DNA from: Nitrospirota bacterium | GTDB lineage: Bacteria; Nitrospirota; Nitrospiria; Nitrospirales; UBA8639 | Assembly (NCBI GenBank): GCA_003228495.1 | Contig: QIDY01000058.1 | Span: forward strand, 1-11,267 | Direction: 5' to 3' | Length of the DNA stretch: 11,267 nucleotides | In this document: positions 1 through 6,461 of the stretch, in pieces | Position numbering within the stretch: position 1 is the stretch's first letter | How the letters are laid out: every line of letters starts with the position of its first letter | Made by a program: the position numbers and the translations under genes | The notes under the pieces: generated by a model | Seen by the model: only the letters and a program-made list of their open reading frames with translations | What the model was told of the DNA's origin: nothing | Database searches by the model: none

Positions 1-8
1 GAGTCATA

Positions 9-575
9 ATGGTTCCAACACATATGTTTCTCACCAAGGGTGTGGGCATGCATAAAGAAAAATTGGCCTCGTTTGAAGAAGCCCTCCGAAGCGCAGGCAT
101 TGCCTACTGTAATCTGGTGAGCGTGTCGTCGATCTTTCCGCCCGATTGCAAAATTATTCCCCGGAAACGAGGAGAAAAGCTCCTCAATCCTGGAGAAATC
201 ACCTATTGCGTCATGGCGCGGTCCGATACCAATGAACGCAATCGGCTCATCTCGGCGTCCATTGGCTTGGCGATTCCTTCAGGAAGAAAACATAACTACG
301 GATACCTCTCTGAGCACCATGCTTACGGAGAAACGGATGAGGAAGCCGGAGAATACACCGAAGATCTGGCTGCACAAATGTTAGCCACCACCTTAGGGAT
401 CAAATTCGATCCCAATGTAGCGTGGAAGGAACGCGAGCAGGTCTTTAAAATGGGGAGAGAGATCGTTCGAACGCAAAACATTACTCAATCGGCCATTGGA
501 AAACCTAATGTCTGGACGACCGTCGTGGCCTGTGCGGTATTTATTCCTTTGGAAAATCTTCCTGGCAATAAATAA
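9..575 (+). CDS. pdaD: pyruvoyl-dependent arginine decarboxylase
   Basis: Decarboxylates arginine to agmatine, the first step of one route to putrescine and spermidine. The family makes its own pyruvoyl cofactor by serinolysis of a proenzyme. The self-cleavage motif is visible as VSVSSIFPP, with the expected scissile bond between Ser40 and Ser41 and Ser41 becoming the pyruvoyl group. The conserved segment GYLSEHHAYGE follows at about residues 98-108; Glu102 sits where the archaeal enzyme has its catalytic glutamate. The C-terminal ITQSAIGKPNVWTTVVACAVFIP matches the end of bacterial PvlArgDC proteins. At 188 residues it is complete or nearly so. The ATG at 9 has GAG at 1-3 as a possible ribosome binding site remnant, but the frame is open to the window edge, so a few more N-terminal residues are possible. 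No other polyamine gene is in view. Family assignment is firm; substrate is taken from the family. Confidence 0.88.
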   Translation: MVPTHMFLTKGVGMHKEKLASFEEALRSAGIAYCNLVSVSSIFPPDCKIIPRKRGEKLLNPGEITYCVMARSDTNERNRLISASIGLAIPSGRKHNYGYLSEHHAYGETDEEAGEYTEDLAAQMLATTLGIKFDPNVAWKEREQVFKMGREIVRTQNITQSAIGKPNVWTTVVACAVFIPLENLPGNK

Positions 576-642
576 GGCCCTCTCCCATCCGTCAAAATAG
601 TTTTTTTGCGGGTCGCCACTCTACAACCCCTTCATTCACCAG

Positions 643-1419
643 TTAGACCGAAAATTCGGCCCAGAGTATGGTATGGTCGGACGGCTGTTCCGCTTTACGC
701 GCATTCACATCCACTTTGATCGTTTTAGAATGAGGAAGCAGGGAGGGCGTGACCATCATATGATCAATTCGCCATCCTCGATTCGCGTCCAACGCATCGG
801 GGCGTCGGTAATCCCAAAAGGTAAATTGCTGCCGTCGGGGAAAATGATGGCGGAAGACATCCACAAATCCCCACGACACCGTGTCTTGATACGCCCGCCG
901 CGCATCTTCATGAAAACACACATGCTTTAAATGTTTTTCAGGATGATGAACATCAACCGGTTCGGGCGCTACATTCATATCCCCGCACCAGATCGCTGGC
1001 TGGCCTGCTGAAAGACATCGAGAAAAAAACCGTTTCAAACGACGAAACCATTCAAGCTTATTGGCATATTTTGGAGAATCAATGGCATACCCTTGGGGAA
1101 TATAGGTGTTGATAATCGTGATGCCTTGAATCACTACACGAGCAAGACGAGTGGGATCCTCTTGCGGATTTCCATCTTGAAAACCAAAAGAAACCTGTTC
1201 AGGCTTTGCGCGACTCAAGATAGCGACCCCGTTGTAAGACTTTTCTCCACAAAAATTGATGACGTAGGGCAAATCGGCAAAAGCCTCAAGAGGAAAATCC
1301 TGGTCTTGGACTTTGGTTTCTTGAAGGCACATCACATCCGGCTTATGACGACGAAGCCAAGGATGCAGGATGTCAATCCGTTTTCGAAGAGAGTTCACGT
1401 TATAGGTAGCAATTTTCAT
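643..1419 (-). CDS. xthA: exodeoxyribonuclease III (AP endonuclease family)
   Basis: Base-excision repair nuclease: incises DNA 5' to abasic sites and degrades 3' ends of duplex DNA, acting on the nucleoid. All signature segments of the Mg-dependent endonuclease/exonuclease/phosphatase fold are present: YNVNSLR with Asn7, LQETK with Glu34, SYNGVAILS near 61-69, INTYIPQG near 103-110, GDMNVAP with Asp147 and Asn149, GWRIDHMM with Asp219, and the terminal PSDH with Asp248/His249. The 258 residues are close to the 268 of E. coli ExoIII, and no catalytic residue is missing. The ATG is preceded on the minus strand by GGAG (complement of 1431-1434), 11 nt upstream. It converges with the arginine decarboxylase gene across 67 nt in which I see no convincing terminator hairpin. 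Its own upstream region is the heptad repeat, so its promoter must lie within or beyond that repeat. Confidence 0.95.
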   Translation of the reverse strand: MKIATYNVNSLRKRIDILHPWLRRHKPDVMCLQETKVQDQDFPLEAFADLPYVINFCGEKSYNGVAILSRAKPEQVSFGFQDGNPQEDPTRLARVVIQGITIINTYIPQGYAIDSPKYANKLEWFRRLKRFFSRCLSAGQPAIWCGDMNVAPEPVDVHHPEKHLKHVCFHEDARRAYQDTVSWGFVDVFRHHFPRRQQFTFWDYRRPDALDANRGWRIDHMMVTPSLLPHSKTIKVDVNARKAEQPSDHTILWAEFSV

Positions 1420-1439
1420 TGTTGTGGAAACTCCGGGAG

Positions 1440-1575
1440 AAGTAGTAAGGGTAGTAAGGATTGAAAGGGGAAAAGCAAGGAAAGGAGAGAAAGGGGAAAT
1501 GACCAGGATGAACGACAGGCTTTTCTTTTCTCTTGCTTCTCACTTTTTACTTTTCACTTTTTACTCCTTACTTTT
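1440..1575. repeat. degenerate heptad repeat, inverted arms (site 1)
   Basis: A purine-rich arm (about 1440-1500, units such as AGTAAGG and AAAGGAG) is followed, after a short spacer, by a pyrimidine-rich arm. In the second arm six 7-nt units run in perfect register from 1534 to 1575: TGCTTCT, CACTTTT, TACTTTT, CACTTTT, TACTCCT, TACTTTT. The two arms are imperfect reverse complements (GAAAAGCAAGGAAA near 1471 pairs with the TTCTCTTGCTTCTC stretch near 1527-1540). Two more copies of the same kind lie at 5545-5644 and 6328-6429. It fills the gap between the divergent xthA and the 206-residue gene. The reading frames through it are low-complexity and are not credible genes. Confidence 0.75.
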
Positions 1576-1601
1576 CAACAGCCCTTTATTTCGTTTAGCT
1601 T

Positions 1602-2222
1602 ATGAACATGAATGATTCCTTGACTGCAGATGAATGGCGCGTGTTTGCCAACCACGAATTTTTTCTCAAAAAGGCTGCAATCTCGGTCAAGCTTAAACAA
1701 ACACTGGAAAAACTCCACTTAGCCTTACAACGAGAGATGTCCGCTCATCCTCTCCTTTCTCCAAATAGATTTGATCCTGAAGCAGTACAATTCGTCAAAG
1801 GCGAACACCTAGAAGACTGCCCATACCAGTATTTGGACTTTCCCAGATATTACTCAAGGGAAGAAAAATTCGCGTTTCGCTCGCTGTGCTGGTGGGGCCA
1901 TCATGTAGTTTTTGCCCTCATCGTGGAAGGGCCCCTCGTCAAACAGTACCGCCTCAACCTTTTCAATCGATTCTCAGAAATCGCTGATCGTCAACTCAGC
2001 TTATGCCTCAGTTCATCGTTATGGGAATGGAAAGCTGGACCGGGCCTCACCTTCGACATCACACATCACCGACGTTCAGAAATAGCCGCAGCCCTTGACC
2101 ACCGCACATTTTTTAAGGTTGCCCGTTTCATAACTCTCCAAGATCTAGAAGCCCATCCGGACCATATCATTGATACAGGGATAGCGACCTTCCAAGCGAT
2201 TCTTCCGATCATCACTCTCTGA
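1602..2222 (+). CDS. unrecognised conserved-looking protein, 206 residues
   Basis: I do not recognise this family. The protein looks real: it is a full-length frame with ordinary amino-acid use and no low complexity. It is soluble by appearance, with no signal peptide or membrane helix, and is rich in aromatic and His residues. Notable segments are DCPYQYLDFPRYYSREEKFAFRS near 72-94, CWWGHHVVFALIVEG near 95-109, and DITHHRRSEI near 152-161. The start is uncertain. ATG 1602 and in-frame ATG 1608 are close together and neither has a visible Shine-Dalgarno sequence, since the heptad repeat ends only about 26 nt upstream. It is divergent from xthA and convergent with the DUF2726-like gene, so it is probably transcribed alone. 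No function is proposed. Confidence 0.7.
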   Translation: MNMNDSLTADEWRVFANHEFFLKKAAISVKLKQTLEKLHLALQREMSAHPLLSPNRFDPEAVQFVKGEHLEDCPYQYLDFPRYYSREEKFAFRSLCWWGHHVVFALIVEGPLVKQYRLNLFNRFSEIADRQLSLCLSSSLWEWKAGPGLTFDITHHRRSEIAAALDHRTFFKVARFITLQDLEAHPDHIIDTGIATFQAILPIITL

Positions 2223-2249
2223 CTATTATTGCCAAAGTCATCAACATTT

Positions 2250-2780
2250 TTACTCGTCTTCGGCAAATCCCAAGAGTGCAGTCAAATGCTCAACCGAATA
2301 GGTCTGGTTGAGATGAAGCACGATTACAGTAATTCCCGCGGCTTTCAGAACGGTGTCAACAACTTGATCACGTTTCTCTGGCCGTTGCACCTCTTGTCCG
2401 TTTTTTCGAAATTTCACGACCGTCTTAGTCTGAAGCGTGCCCGGATGCACCAGCACAACATCCAGTCGAACAGGCTGAATAGTTCGCATGAGCGCCTTAC
2501 GCGCTTCTTCATCCTGATCGGCCACGGATATGACGTGCAAGATCGGCAGCTTCCCCAAGACCAACAGATGATCTTGTGCCACCAATTTAATCAGGTTGAA
2601 CAGCGTGGCTTCTTCAGGAATCATCAAAGATTTGGCGGTCACCACGCTTTCGCCCGGCTCGGGTATTTCATCGAGTGTGGCGCCTTTGGATAACGGACGA
2701 CGCCAAACCCATTGCAACAAAAAGACAACCCCTAGGATCAACCCGGCTAAGAGAATGAAGGACAAGCCGTTGCTTGGCAT
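2250..2780 (-). CDS. membrane-anchored DUF2726-like protein
   Basis: An N-terminal hydrophobic helix (GLSFILLAGLILGVVFLLQW) is followed by basic residues WRR, so it should be anchored with the rest in the cytoplasm. The soluble part resembles DUF2726, a restriction-endonuclease-like fold. It has the MIPEEATLFNLIKLV opening, VLGKLPILHVI, a central strand RLDVVLVHPGTL, and RDQVVDTVLKAAGITVIVL near the end. In the family the strand after the Asp normally reads like IELD, but here it is VVKF, so the presumed nuclease site looks incomplete. I chose ATG 2780, which has GGTGGA 7 nt upstream. An in-frame GTG at 2792 would add four residues but has no ribosome binding site. It lies just downstream of anmK (40 nt, or 28 nt from the GTG) and is probably co-transcribed with it. 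Family assignment is moderate; function is unknown. Confidence 0.7.
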   Translation of the reverse strand: MPSNGLSFILLAGLILGVVFLLQWVWRRPLSKGATLDEIPEPGESVVTAKSLMIPEEATLFNLIKLVAQDHLLVLGKLPILHVISVADQDEEARKALMRTIQPVRLDVVLVHPGTLQTKTVVKFRKNGQEVQRPEKRDQVVDTVLKAAGITVIVLHLNQTYSVEHLTALLGFAEDE

Positions 2781-2820
2781 CAAGGCATCCACCGATTGGT
2801 AAAAGGGAAAAGAGAGGCGG

Positions 2821-3996
2821 TCATAGGACCCATTTCTTTGAAGTGCCAGAAGTGCCTGGGGTCACAGACCCTAAAATCACGGGATGTCGGGCACCGGTGA
2901 CACGCGGCACATTCGCACAGACACCTTGAATAGTTTGATACGCCAACACGGCAAATGCTTGTGACTCAAAGGCCTGACTCGATGACCCACAATCATCCAT
3001 GCGTCGAACAGGAATCGGATCAAAGATTTTCAAGAGTTCTGACCACAGACGGATATTACGAACTCCACCCCCGCCAAACACCACGTCAGCTGGCATTTGT
3101 GCCATCCACTGCTGAGCATCTCGAATGGTGTGGGCAATAAATTGACAACCGGTTGCCAAGAGGTCATTGAGAGAGAGATGCCGTTGCCGAGCTTGAACCA
3201 GAACCTTTTTTACATAGGATTCCCCAAAGAGTTCGCGCCCGGTGGACTTGGGAGGTGGTCGATGTAGATAGGGATGCCCCAACAACCATCGCAGCAGGCC
3301 CGAATGCACGTGACCGCGTTGCGCGAACCGTCCTCCACGATCAATAGTCGTTCGACCATTTGTTCCCAACGTAACCAATGCGTCTAACAGCATATTGCAT
3401 GGCCCGGTATCGAACGCCTGCACCGAGGCTAACCGTTCCCCGCGAGGAATCACGGTCACATTAGCGATACCTCCAAGATTGACGACCCACCGTGTTGCAG
3501 TCTTTTGGCGGAACACCAAAAAATGTGCATAGGGCACTAAAGGAGCCCCTTCTCCACCTACAGCCAAGTCTCGAGCACGAAAGTCCGAGACCGTCATGAT
3601 GCCCGTGCGTTCCGCAATTACTGCCGGATCTCCGATCTGTAGGGTGGACCGAATCCTGCCCACTCCAGACTCAGTTTTTGGCACGGGCAGATGATGAACG
3701 GTCTGACCATGCGAGCCAATCAACTTGACCTGCTTAGGAGAAACTCGATTACGTGTCATGGCTGTTTGTACCGCCTTGGCAAAAACCTCTCCCAACCATG
3801 CATTGAGATGGCATACTTCCGCCACCGTTCCACGTTCAGCGACGTGCAAGATATGTTGTCGTAATCGAGGAGAATAAGAATGGCCATAATGTCCGAGCAA
3901 TTTGATGGCCAAACGATGCCCAGTTCCACGTATATCCACGACTGCGGCATCAACCCCATCTGCCGACGTCCCAGACATGAGCCCGACCACAATCAT
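2821..3996 (-). CDS. anmK: anhydro-N-acetylmuramic acid kinase
   Basis: Cytoplasmic sugar kinase of cell-wall recycling: opens the 1,6-anhydro ring of anhydro-MurNAc and phosphorylates it to MurNAc-6-phosphate using ATP. The family motifs appear in order: GLMSGTSADGVD near the N-terminus, GSHGQTVHH, TLQIGDPAVIAERTG, RDLAVGGEGAPLVPYAH, VVNLGGIANVTVI, AFDTGPCNMLLD, STGRELFGESY, FGGGGVRN, and the C-terminal VTGARHPVILGSVTPG. Nothing is missing. The length of 391 residues compares with 369 in E. coli. I chose ATG 3996 because AGGA lies 8 nt upstream and it starts directly before the first motif. In-frame ATG 4005 and TTG 4035 would lengthen the protein by 3 and 13 residues without a good ribosome binding site. 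It follows the GNAT gene on the same strand. MurNAc-6-P etherase (murQ), the usual next step, is not in the window. Confidence 0.93.
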   Translation of the reverse strand: MIVVGLMSGTSADGVDAAVVDIRGTGHRLAIKLLGHYGHSYSPRLRQHILHVAERGTVAEVCHLNAWLGEVFAKAVQTAMTRNRVSPKQVKLIGSHGQTVHHLPVPKTESGVGRIRSTLQIGDPAVIAERTGIMTVSDFRARDLAVGGEGAPLVPYAHFLVFRQKTATRWVVNLGGIANVTVIPRGERLASVQAFDTGPCNMLLDALVTLGTNGRTTIDRGGRFAQRGHVHSGLLRWLLGHPYLHRPPPKSTGRELFGESYVKKVLVQARQRHLSLNDLLATGCQFIAHTIRDAQQWMAQMPADVVFGGGGVRNIRLWSELLKIFDPIPVRRMDDCGSSSQAFESQAFAVLAYQTIQGVCANVPRVTGARHPVILGSVTPGTSGTSKKWVL

Positions 3997-4039
3997 TGAT
4001 GGCATCCTGTCAGTATGAGCATGGTGTTTCCACAAGGGG

Positions 4040-4465
4040 TCATGACGAGGCTGACGACGGAGGAGGGTGCTTTCGTCGGTCCCACACCATGCCAGTCTGT
4101 TCCTTATCTGAAAATCCTAGTGAGGCATAAAAGCCTTGATAGCGCCTGGTACAAAGCCAAAATAAATCCACTCGAGCCAAGGATGAATGTGTGAGAATCC
4201 GTTGCACCAAGCCTTTCCCAATATCTTGGTCTTGGTAAAGCATATCGACAATGACATCCCAAATCGATGCTCGAAAGACATAATCTGTCAGGACGCGACC
4301 AAATCCTACCAATTTCGTTCCATCCCAGGCCGAAATGGTCACATCGGTTTCCGCCAACATCCGCTGGATGTCTTCCACGGCACGGCCCTGCGCCCAATCA
4401 GCTTGATCAAATAAGGCGAGAAGGAGTTGGGGATCGAAATCTTTGGAGTCAGAATACTGGATCAT
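4040..4465 (-). CDS. GNAT-family N-acetyltransferase
   Basis: Predicted acetyl-CoA-dependent N-acetyltransferase of 141 residues, the size of a single-domain GNAT. Strand 4 and the acetyl-CoA pyrophosphate loop read VIVDMLYQDQDIGKGL (about 71-86), with the Q-x-x-G-x-G motif at Gln80, Gly83 and Gly85. Upstream comes the paired strand ISAWDGTKLVGFGRVLTD (about 44-61). Near the end FYASLGF (about 112-118) is the usual motif B tyrosine loop. Substrate cannot be told from sequence. It precedes anmK on the same strand and may be its first co-transcribed gene. Upstream of ATG 4465 I see no good ribosome binding site, so translation may start from a leaderless or short-leader mRNA. The gene is divergent from the zinc-ribbon gene, with about 80 nt between them. 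Confidence 0.85.
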   Translation of the reverse strand: MIQYSDSKDFDPQLLLALFDQADWAQGRAVEDIQRMLAETDVTISAWDGTKLVGFGRVLTDYVFRASIWDVIVDMLYQDQDIGKGLVQRILTHSSLARVDLFWLCTRRYQGFYASLGFSDKEQTGMVWDRRKHPPPSSASS

Positions 4466-4506
4466 GCGTTGGCAGATTGTGGCAAGATATATTACACTAA
4501 GTCCAC

Positions 4507-4512
4507 TATAAT
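4507..4512 (+). promoter_or_regulatory. candidate -10 box for the zinc-ribbon gene
   Basis: A perfect TATAAT lies 34 nt before the ATG at 4546 and 22 nt before its GGAG, which would give a short leader of about 27 nt. No good -35 hexamer is present at 16-18 nt spacing, so this is only a tentative sigma-70-type call. Confidence 0.35.
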
Positions 4513-4545
4513 CTATTCACGCGCGGCTCACACGGAGCGGTATCT

Positions 4546-4725
4546 ATGTCTATGCTCGTTCGAAAATGCCCCAAATGCAGTAAGTTGTTTTGGAAAAAAG
4601 AAGAAGAAGTCGAATATGCCGATGAGAATACCTTGAAGGTCGTCTGCAATCACTGTCACCAGACCTTGCGGATTCCACTCATCACACAAGGCGCCAACGC
4701 CGGCGCTCCCAAAATGGGGCATTAG
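4546..4725 (+). CDS. small zinc-ribbon protein, 59 residues
   Basis: A short gene that reads MSMLVRKCPKCSKLFWKK at its start and ends PKMGH. Two CxxC knuckles, Cys8/Cys11 (CPKC) and Cys34/Cys37 (CNHC), 22 residues apart, form a zinc ribbon of the rubredoxin-knuckle kind found in MJ0042-type and other small ribbon proteins. The acidic-basic stretch KKEEEVEYADEN separates them. GGAG at 4534-4537 lies 8 nt before the ATG and there is a TATAAT upstream, so the start is well supported. Such small ribbons bind nucleic acid or protein partners, but the partner here is unknown. It lies 103 nt upstream of the hydrolase gene in a pyrimidine-rich gap. On the opposite strand a longer frame covers it but is a shadow without family features. 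Confidence 0.75.
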   Translation: MSMLVRKCPKCSKLFWKKEEEVEYADENTLKVVCNHCHQTLRIPLITQGANAGAPKMGH

Positions 4726-4828
4726 CATTATCTGTCGTGCCATCCTTGATTCGCTGACCCCTTGTCTTTCTCCATTTCCCATTATGGTTCGTCTCCCTTT
4801 CTCTTTCCAGCGATAAATTTCTAACCGT

Positions 4829-5584
4829 ATGCGACACGAACACTGGGCTGGCTTGGATGTAAGCATAACAGGTGGACTGGATCGCCAAGGCAGTGGCAAA
4901 GGGCCGCTTGTGGTTCTCTTGCATGGATTTGGAGCCCCGGGGGATGATTTAGTCGCCTTATGGCGCTATCTCAATGTCCCGGATGAAGTCCGGTTTCTCT
5001 TTCCGGCAGCCCCCTTGAAATTGGACATGGGGTTTGGCGACGCCAGGGCCTGGTGGATGTTGGATATGGAACGGGTCACACAAGCCCGAGCTCTAGGACA
5101 ATGGGATGAATTATCCCAAGAAATTCCTCGCGGGCTAGCCTCTGCCCGAACTCTCATACTAGACCTTTTAAAGGTCGCCCTGCCAACGTTAGAAGTCCCA
5201 CCTACCTCCGTCGTACTTGGTGGATTTTCGCAAGGGGCTATGTTGGCCACCGACCTTACGCTGCATACAGACATTCCTCTGGCTGGGTTGGTCCTCCTTT
5301 CAAGCACCCTCATCGCTAAGCAAGAATGGCTCACTCGCCTCCCCAATCGCCAAGGCCTCCCCGTGTTTCAGAGCCACGGAATCGACGATCCCATTTTAGC
5401 GTTTTCGATGGCCCAGCAACTTCAGGAGCACATCCAAACGGCAGGTCTCCCTGTCAGTTGGGTAGATTTCCCTGGAGGCCATGAAATTCCCATTCCCGTC
5501 CTTGAGGGGCTTGGAACATTTCTCCAGTCCGTGCTGTATCCTGAAGTGAACAGTCAGGGGTCAGGAGTGAATAGTCATAAGTAG
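4829..5584 (+). CDS. phospholipase/carboxylesterase-type alpha/beta hydrolase
   Basis: Serine hydrolase of the abhydrolase_2 (carboxylesterase/lysophospholipase, YpfH-like) group, cytoplasmic since no signal peptide is present. The oxyanion-hole segment is VVLLHGFGAPGDD (28-40). The nucleophile elbow GGFSQGAML has Ser134. The acid is Asp187 in SHGIDDP and the base is His218 in PGGHEIP, so the triad is complete. Ester substrate is unknown. Only one in-frame ATG is available, since a stop at 4814-4816 closes the frame upstream; it has no evident Shine-Dalgarno sequence. The fold should end around FLQSVLYP (residue 237). The remaining residues (EVNSQGSGVNSHK) are encoded by heptad repeat site 2. 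They therefore show a 7-residue echo (VNS then VNS) and are probably a recently acquired, non-essential tail. Confidence 0.88.
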   Translation: MRHEHWAGLDVSITGGLDRQGSGKGPLVVLLHGFGAPGDDLVALWRYLNVPDEVRFLFPAAPLKLDMGFGDARAWWMLDMERVTQARALGQWDELSQEIPRGLASARTLILDLLKVALPTLEVPPTSVVLGGFSQGAMLATDLTLHTDIPLAGLVLLSSTLIAKQEWLTRLPNRQGLPVFQSHGIDDPILAFSMAQQLQEHIQTAGLPVSWVDFPGGHEIPIPVLEGLGTFLQSVLYPEVNSQGSGVNSHK

Positions 5585-5644
5585 TCAGGAGTCAAAACAA
5601 GGAATTCTTCCTCCGCTTTCCCCTCCTTACCCCTTACTCCTTTT
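5545..5644. repeat. degenerate heptad repeat, inverted arms (site 2)
   Basis: A purine-side arm has AGT or GGT at every seventh base: AGTGAAC (5545), AGTCAGG (5552), GGTCAGG (5559), AGTGAAT (5566), AGTCATA (5573), AGT (5580), then a 3-nt slip and two more units to about 5596. The inverted pyrimidine arm has TCCTTAC (5624), CCCTTAC (5631), TCCTTTT (5638). Between and beyond lies a 13-nt direct repeat AATTCTTCCTCCG at 5603-5615 and 5670-5682. The first arm overlaps the last codons and stop of the hydrolase gene. Confidence 0.75.
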
Positions 5645-5736
5645 TATCCAAAATCCACATTGCGCAGAAAATTCTTCCTCCGGTATAGTGATGGCTGAGC
5701 ATTTCGTTAATTTTTCACTACGGTAGAACAATTCCG

Positions 5737-5985
5737 ATGATGACATTTGAAGATCTCAGTACTCAAATTCAACAAGCTTTAGGCGATGCCGAAGTTTCTG
5801 TTCTTGATCGAACCGGCACCATGGACCATTTTACGGTCAAAGTTATTTCCAATGCTTTCGAAGGAAAAAACCTGTTGGATCGGCATCGAATGATTTATCA
5901 AGCCCTTGACGGACCCATGAAAGACGGACGGATTCATGCTCTAGAAATACAGGCCAAAACCAGAAATGAAGCCCAAGGAGGATAA
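5737..5985 (+). CDS. bolA: BolA family protein
   Basis: Small (82 residues) BolA-fold protein. In this family, partners with CGFS-type monothiol glutaredoxins bind or pass on [2Fe-2S] clusters in the cytoplasm. Sequence signs are MDHFTVKVIS (29-38), FEGKNLLDRHRMIYQALDGPM (41-61) with the family helix-turn His50, and DGRIHALEIQAKT with His67, the conserved C-terminal histidine that serves as a cluster ligand in characterised members. His31 is in the variable loop where other members have a second ligand (Cys or His). The next gene is a monothiol glutaredoxin whose ribosome binding site overlaps the end of bolA, so the two are surely co-transcribed and probably co-translated. ATG 5737 is followed at once by ATG 5740, so either could start; neither has a strong ribosome binding site. 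Weak TTGCGC (5660) and TATAGT (5684) boxes with 18 nt spacing could be its promoter. Confidence 0.93.
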   Translation: MMTFEDLSTQIQQALGDAEVSVLDRTGTMDHFTVKVISNAFEGKNLLDRHRMIYQALDGPMKDGRIHALEIQAKTRNEAQGG

Positions 5986-5990
5986 CCCTT

Positions 5991-6323
5991 ATGAGTTCAC
6001 CCATTGAAGATGAAATCAATCAAGAAATTGCGCAACACAAAATCCTTATCTACGGTAAAGGCACCAAAACCGCTCCGCAATGCGGGTTTACCGTGGAGAC
6101 CATGGAATTTTTCAACAAATTCGGTTACGCCTATGAATTAATCAACGTGCTGACAAATCCCGAAAAACGCGAGGCCCTTTCCAAAATGACCAACTGGCCG
6201 ACTCTGCCGAAAGTCTTCATTAATGGCCAGTTCTATGGTGACACGGATGTCTTGGGGCCGATGGAAGAGAAAGGTGAACTCCAACCCCTATTAAAAGCCG
6301 CCTTTCCCGATCAAACAACTTAA
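5991..6323 (+). CDS. grxD: monothiol glutaredoxin, Grx4/GrxD family (CGFT variant)
   Basis: Glutaredoxin-fold protein of 110 residues that would hold a [2Fe-2S] cluster at a homodimer or Grx-BolA interface and hand it to client proteins. The fold is shown by ILIYGKGTKTAPQCGFT (18-34) with the single active Cys31, the family Lys23 and Thr25 before it, WPTLPKVFING with the cis-proline, and QFYGDTDVLGPMEEKGEL at the glutathione-binding end. The usual CGFS is CGFT here (codon ACC), and the usual GG-x-D loop is GDTD. AAGGAGG at 5975-5981, 9 nt before the ATG, is a strong ribosome binding site lying across the end of bolA. The 5-nt gap and the BolA partner support the Fe-S role. No Fe-S assembly gene is nearby. 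The strong inverted repeat just downstream may end the transcript. Confidence 0.93.
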   Translation: MSSPIEDEINQEIAQHKILIYGKGTKTAPQCGFTVETMEFFNKFGYAYELINVLTNPEKREALSKMTNWPTLPKVFINGQFYGDTDVLGPMEEKGELQPLLKAAFPDQTT

Positions 6324-6327
6324 GACT

Positions 6328-6429
6328 GTAAAGCGTGAGGGGTGAAGCGTAAGGCGAGGAGAATTTTCTGCCTTCCTCCATCAAGCCTGAACCCCTCACG
6401 CTTTACGTCTTATTACGTCTTACGTTCCC
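6328..6429. repeat. heptad repeat with perfect 16-nt inverted arms (site 3)
   Basis: The left arm consists of TAAAGCG, TGAGGGG, TGAAGCG, TAAGGCG in register from 6329 to 6356. The right arm consists of CCCCTCA, CGCTTTA, CGTCTTA (6392-6412), then after a 3-nt slip CGTCTTA and CGTTCCC (6416-6429). Bases 6328-6343 are the exact reverse complement of 6391-6406. Inside lie AAGGC (6351-6355) with GCCTT (6370-6374) and AGAA/TTCT, so the whole could fold as a long nested hairpin. It follows the grxD stop by 4 nt and has no T-run, so it is not a classical terminator, though it may still protect or end the bolA-grxD mRNA. Confidence 0.8.
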
Positions 6430-6461
6430 TAACCGTTCTCGCCCGTTCTTCCTAAATCGTT

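Noticed and set aside
576..642. T-run at 601-607 as a terminator between the convergent genes
   Set aside because: No G+C-rich hairpin lies directly before the T-run on either strand.
673..1464. Plus-strand frames opposite xthA (85 and 123 residues)
   Set aside because: Antisense to a gene with every catalytic motif intact; no recognisable domain or ribosome binding site.
1424..1615. 63-residue frame between xthA and the unknown gene
   Set aside because: It runs through the heptad repeat, has low-complexity composition (Lys/Arg/Gly then Phe/Leu/Ser) and no ribosome binding site. The sequence is better explained as repeat.
4528..4899. 123-residue minus-strand frame over the zinc-ribbon gene
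   Set aside because: No family features and a poly-Phe run that is the antisense of the Lys/Glu stretch. The plus-strand gene has a ribosome binding site and CxxC pairs.
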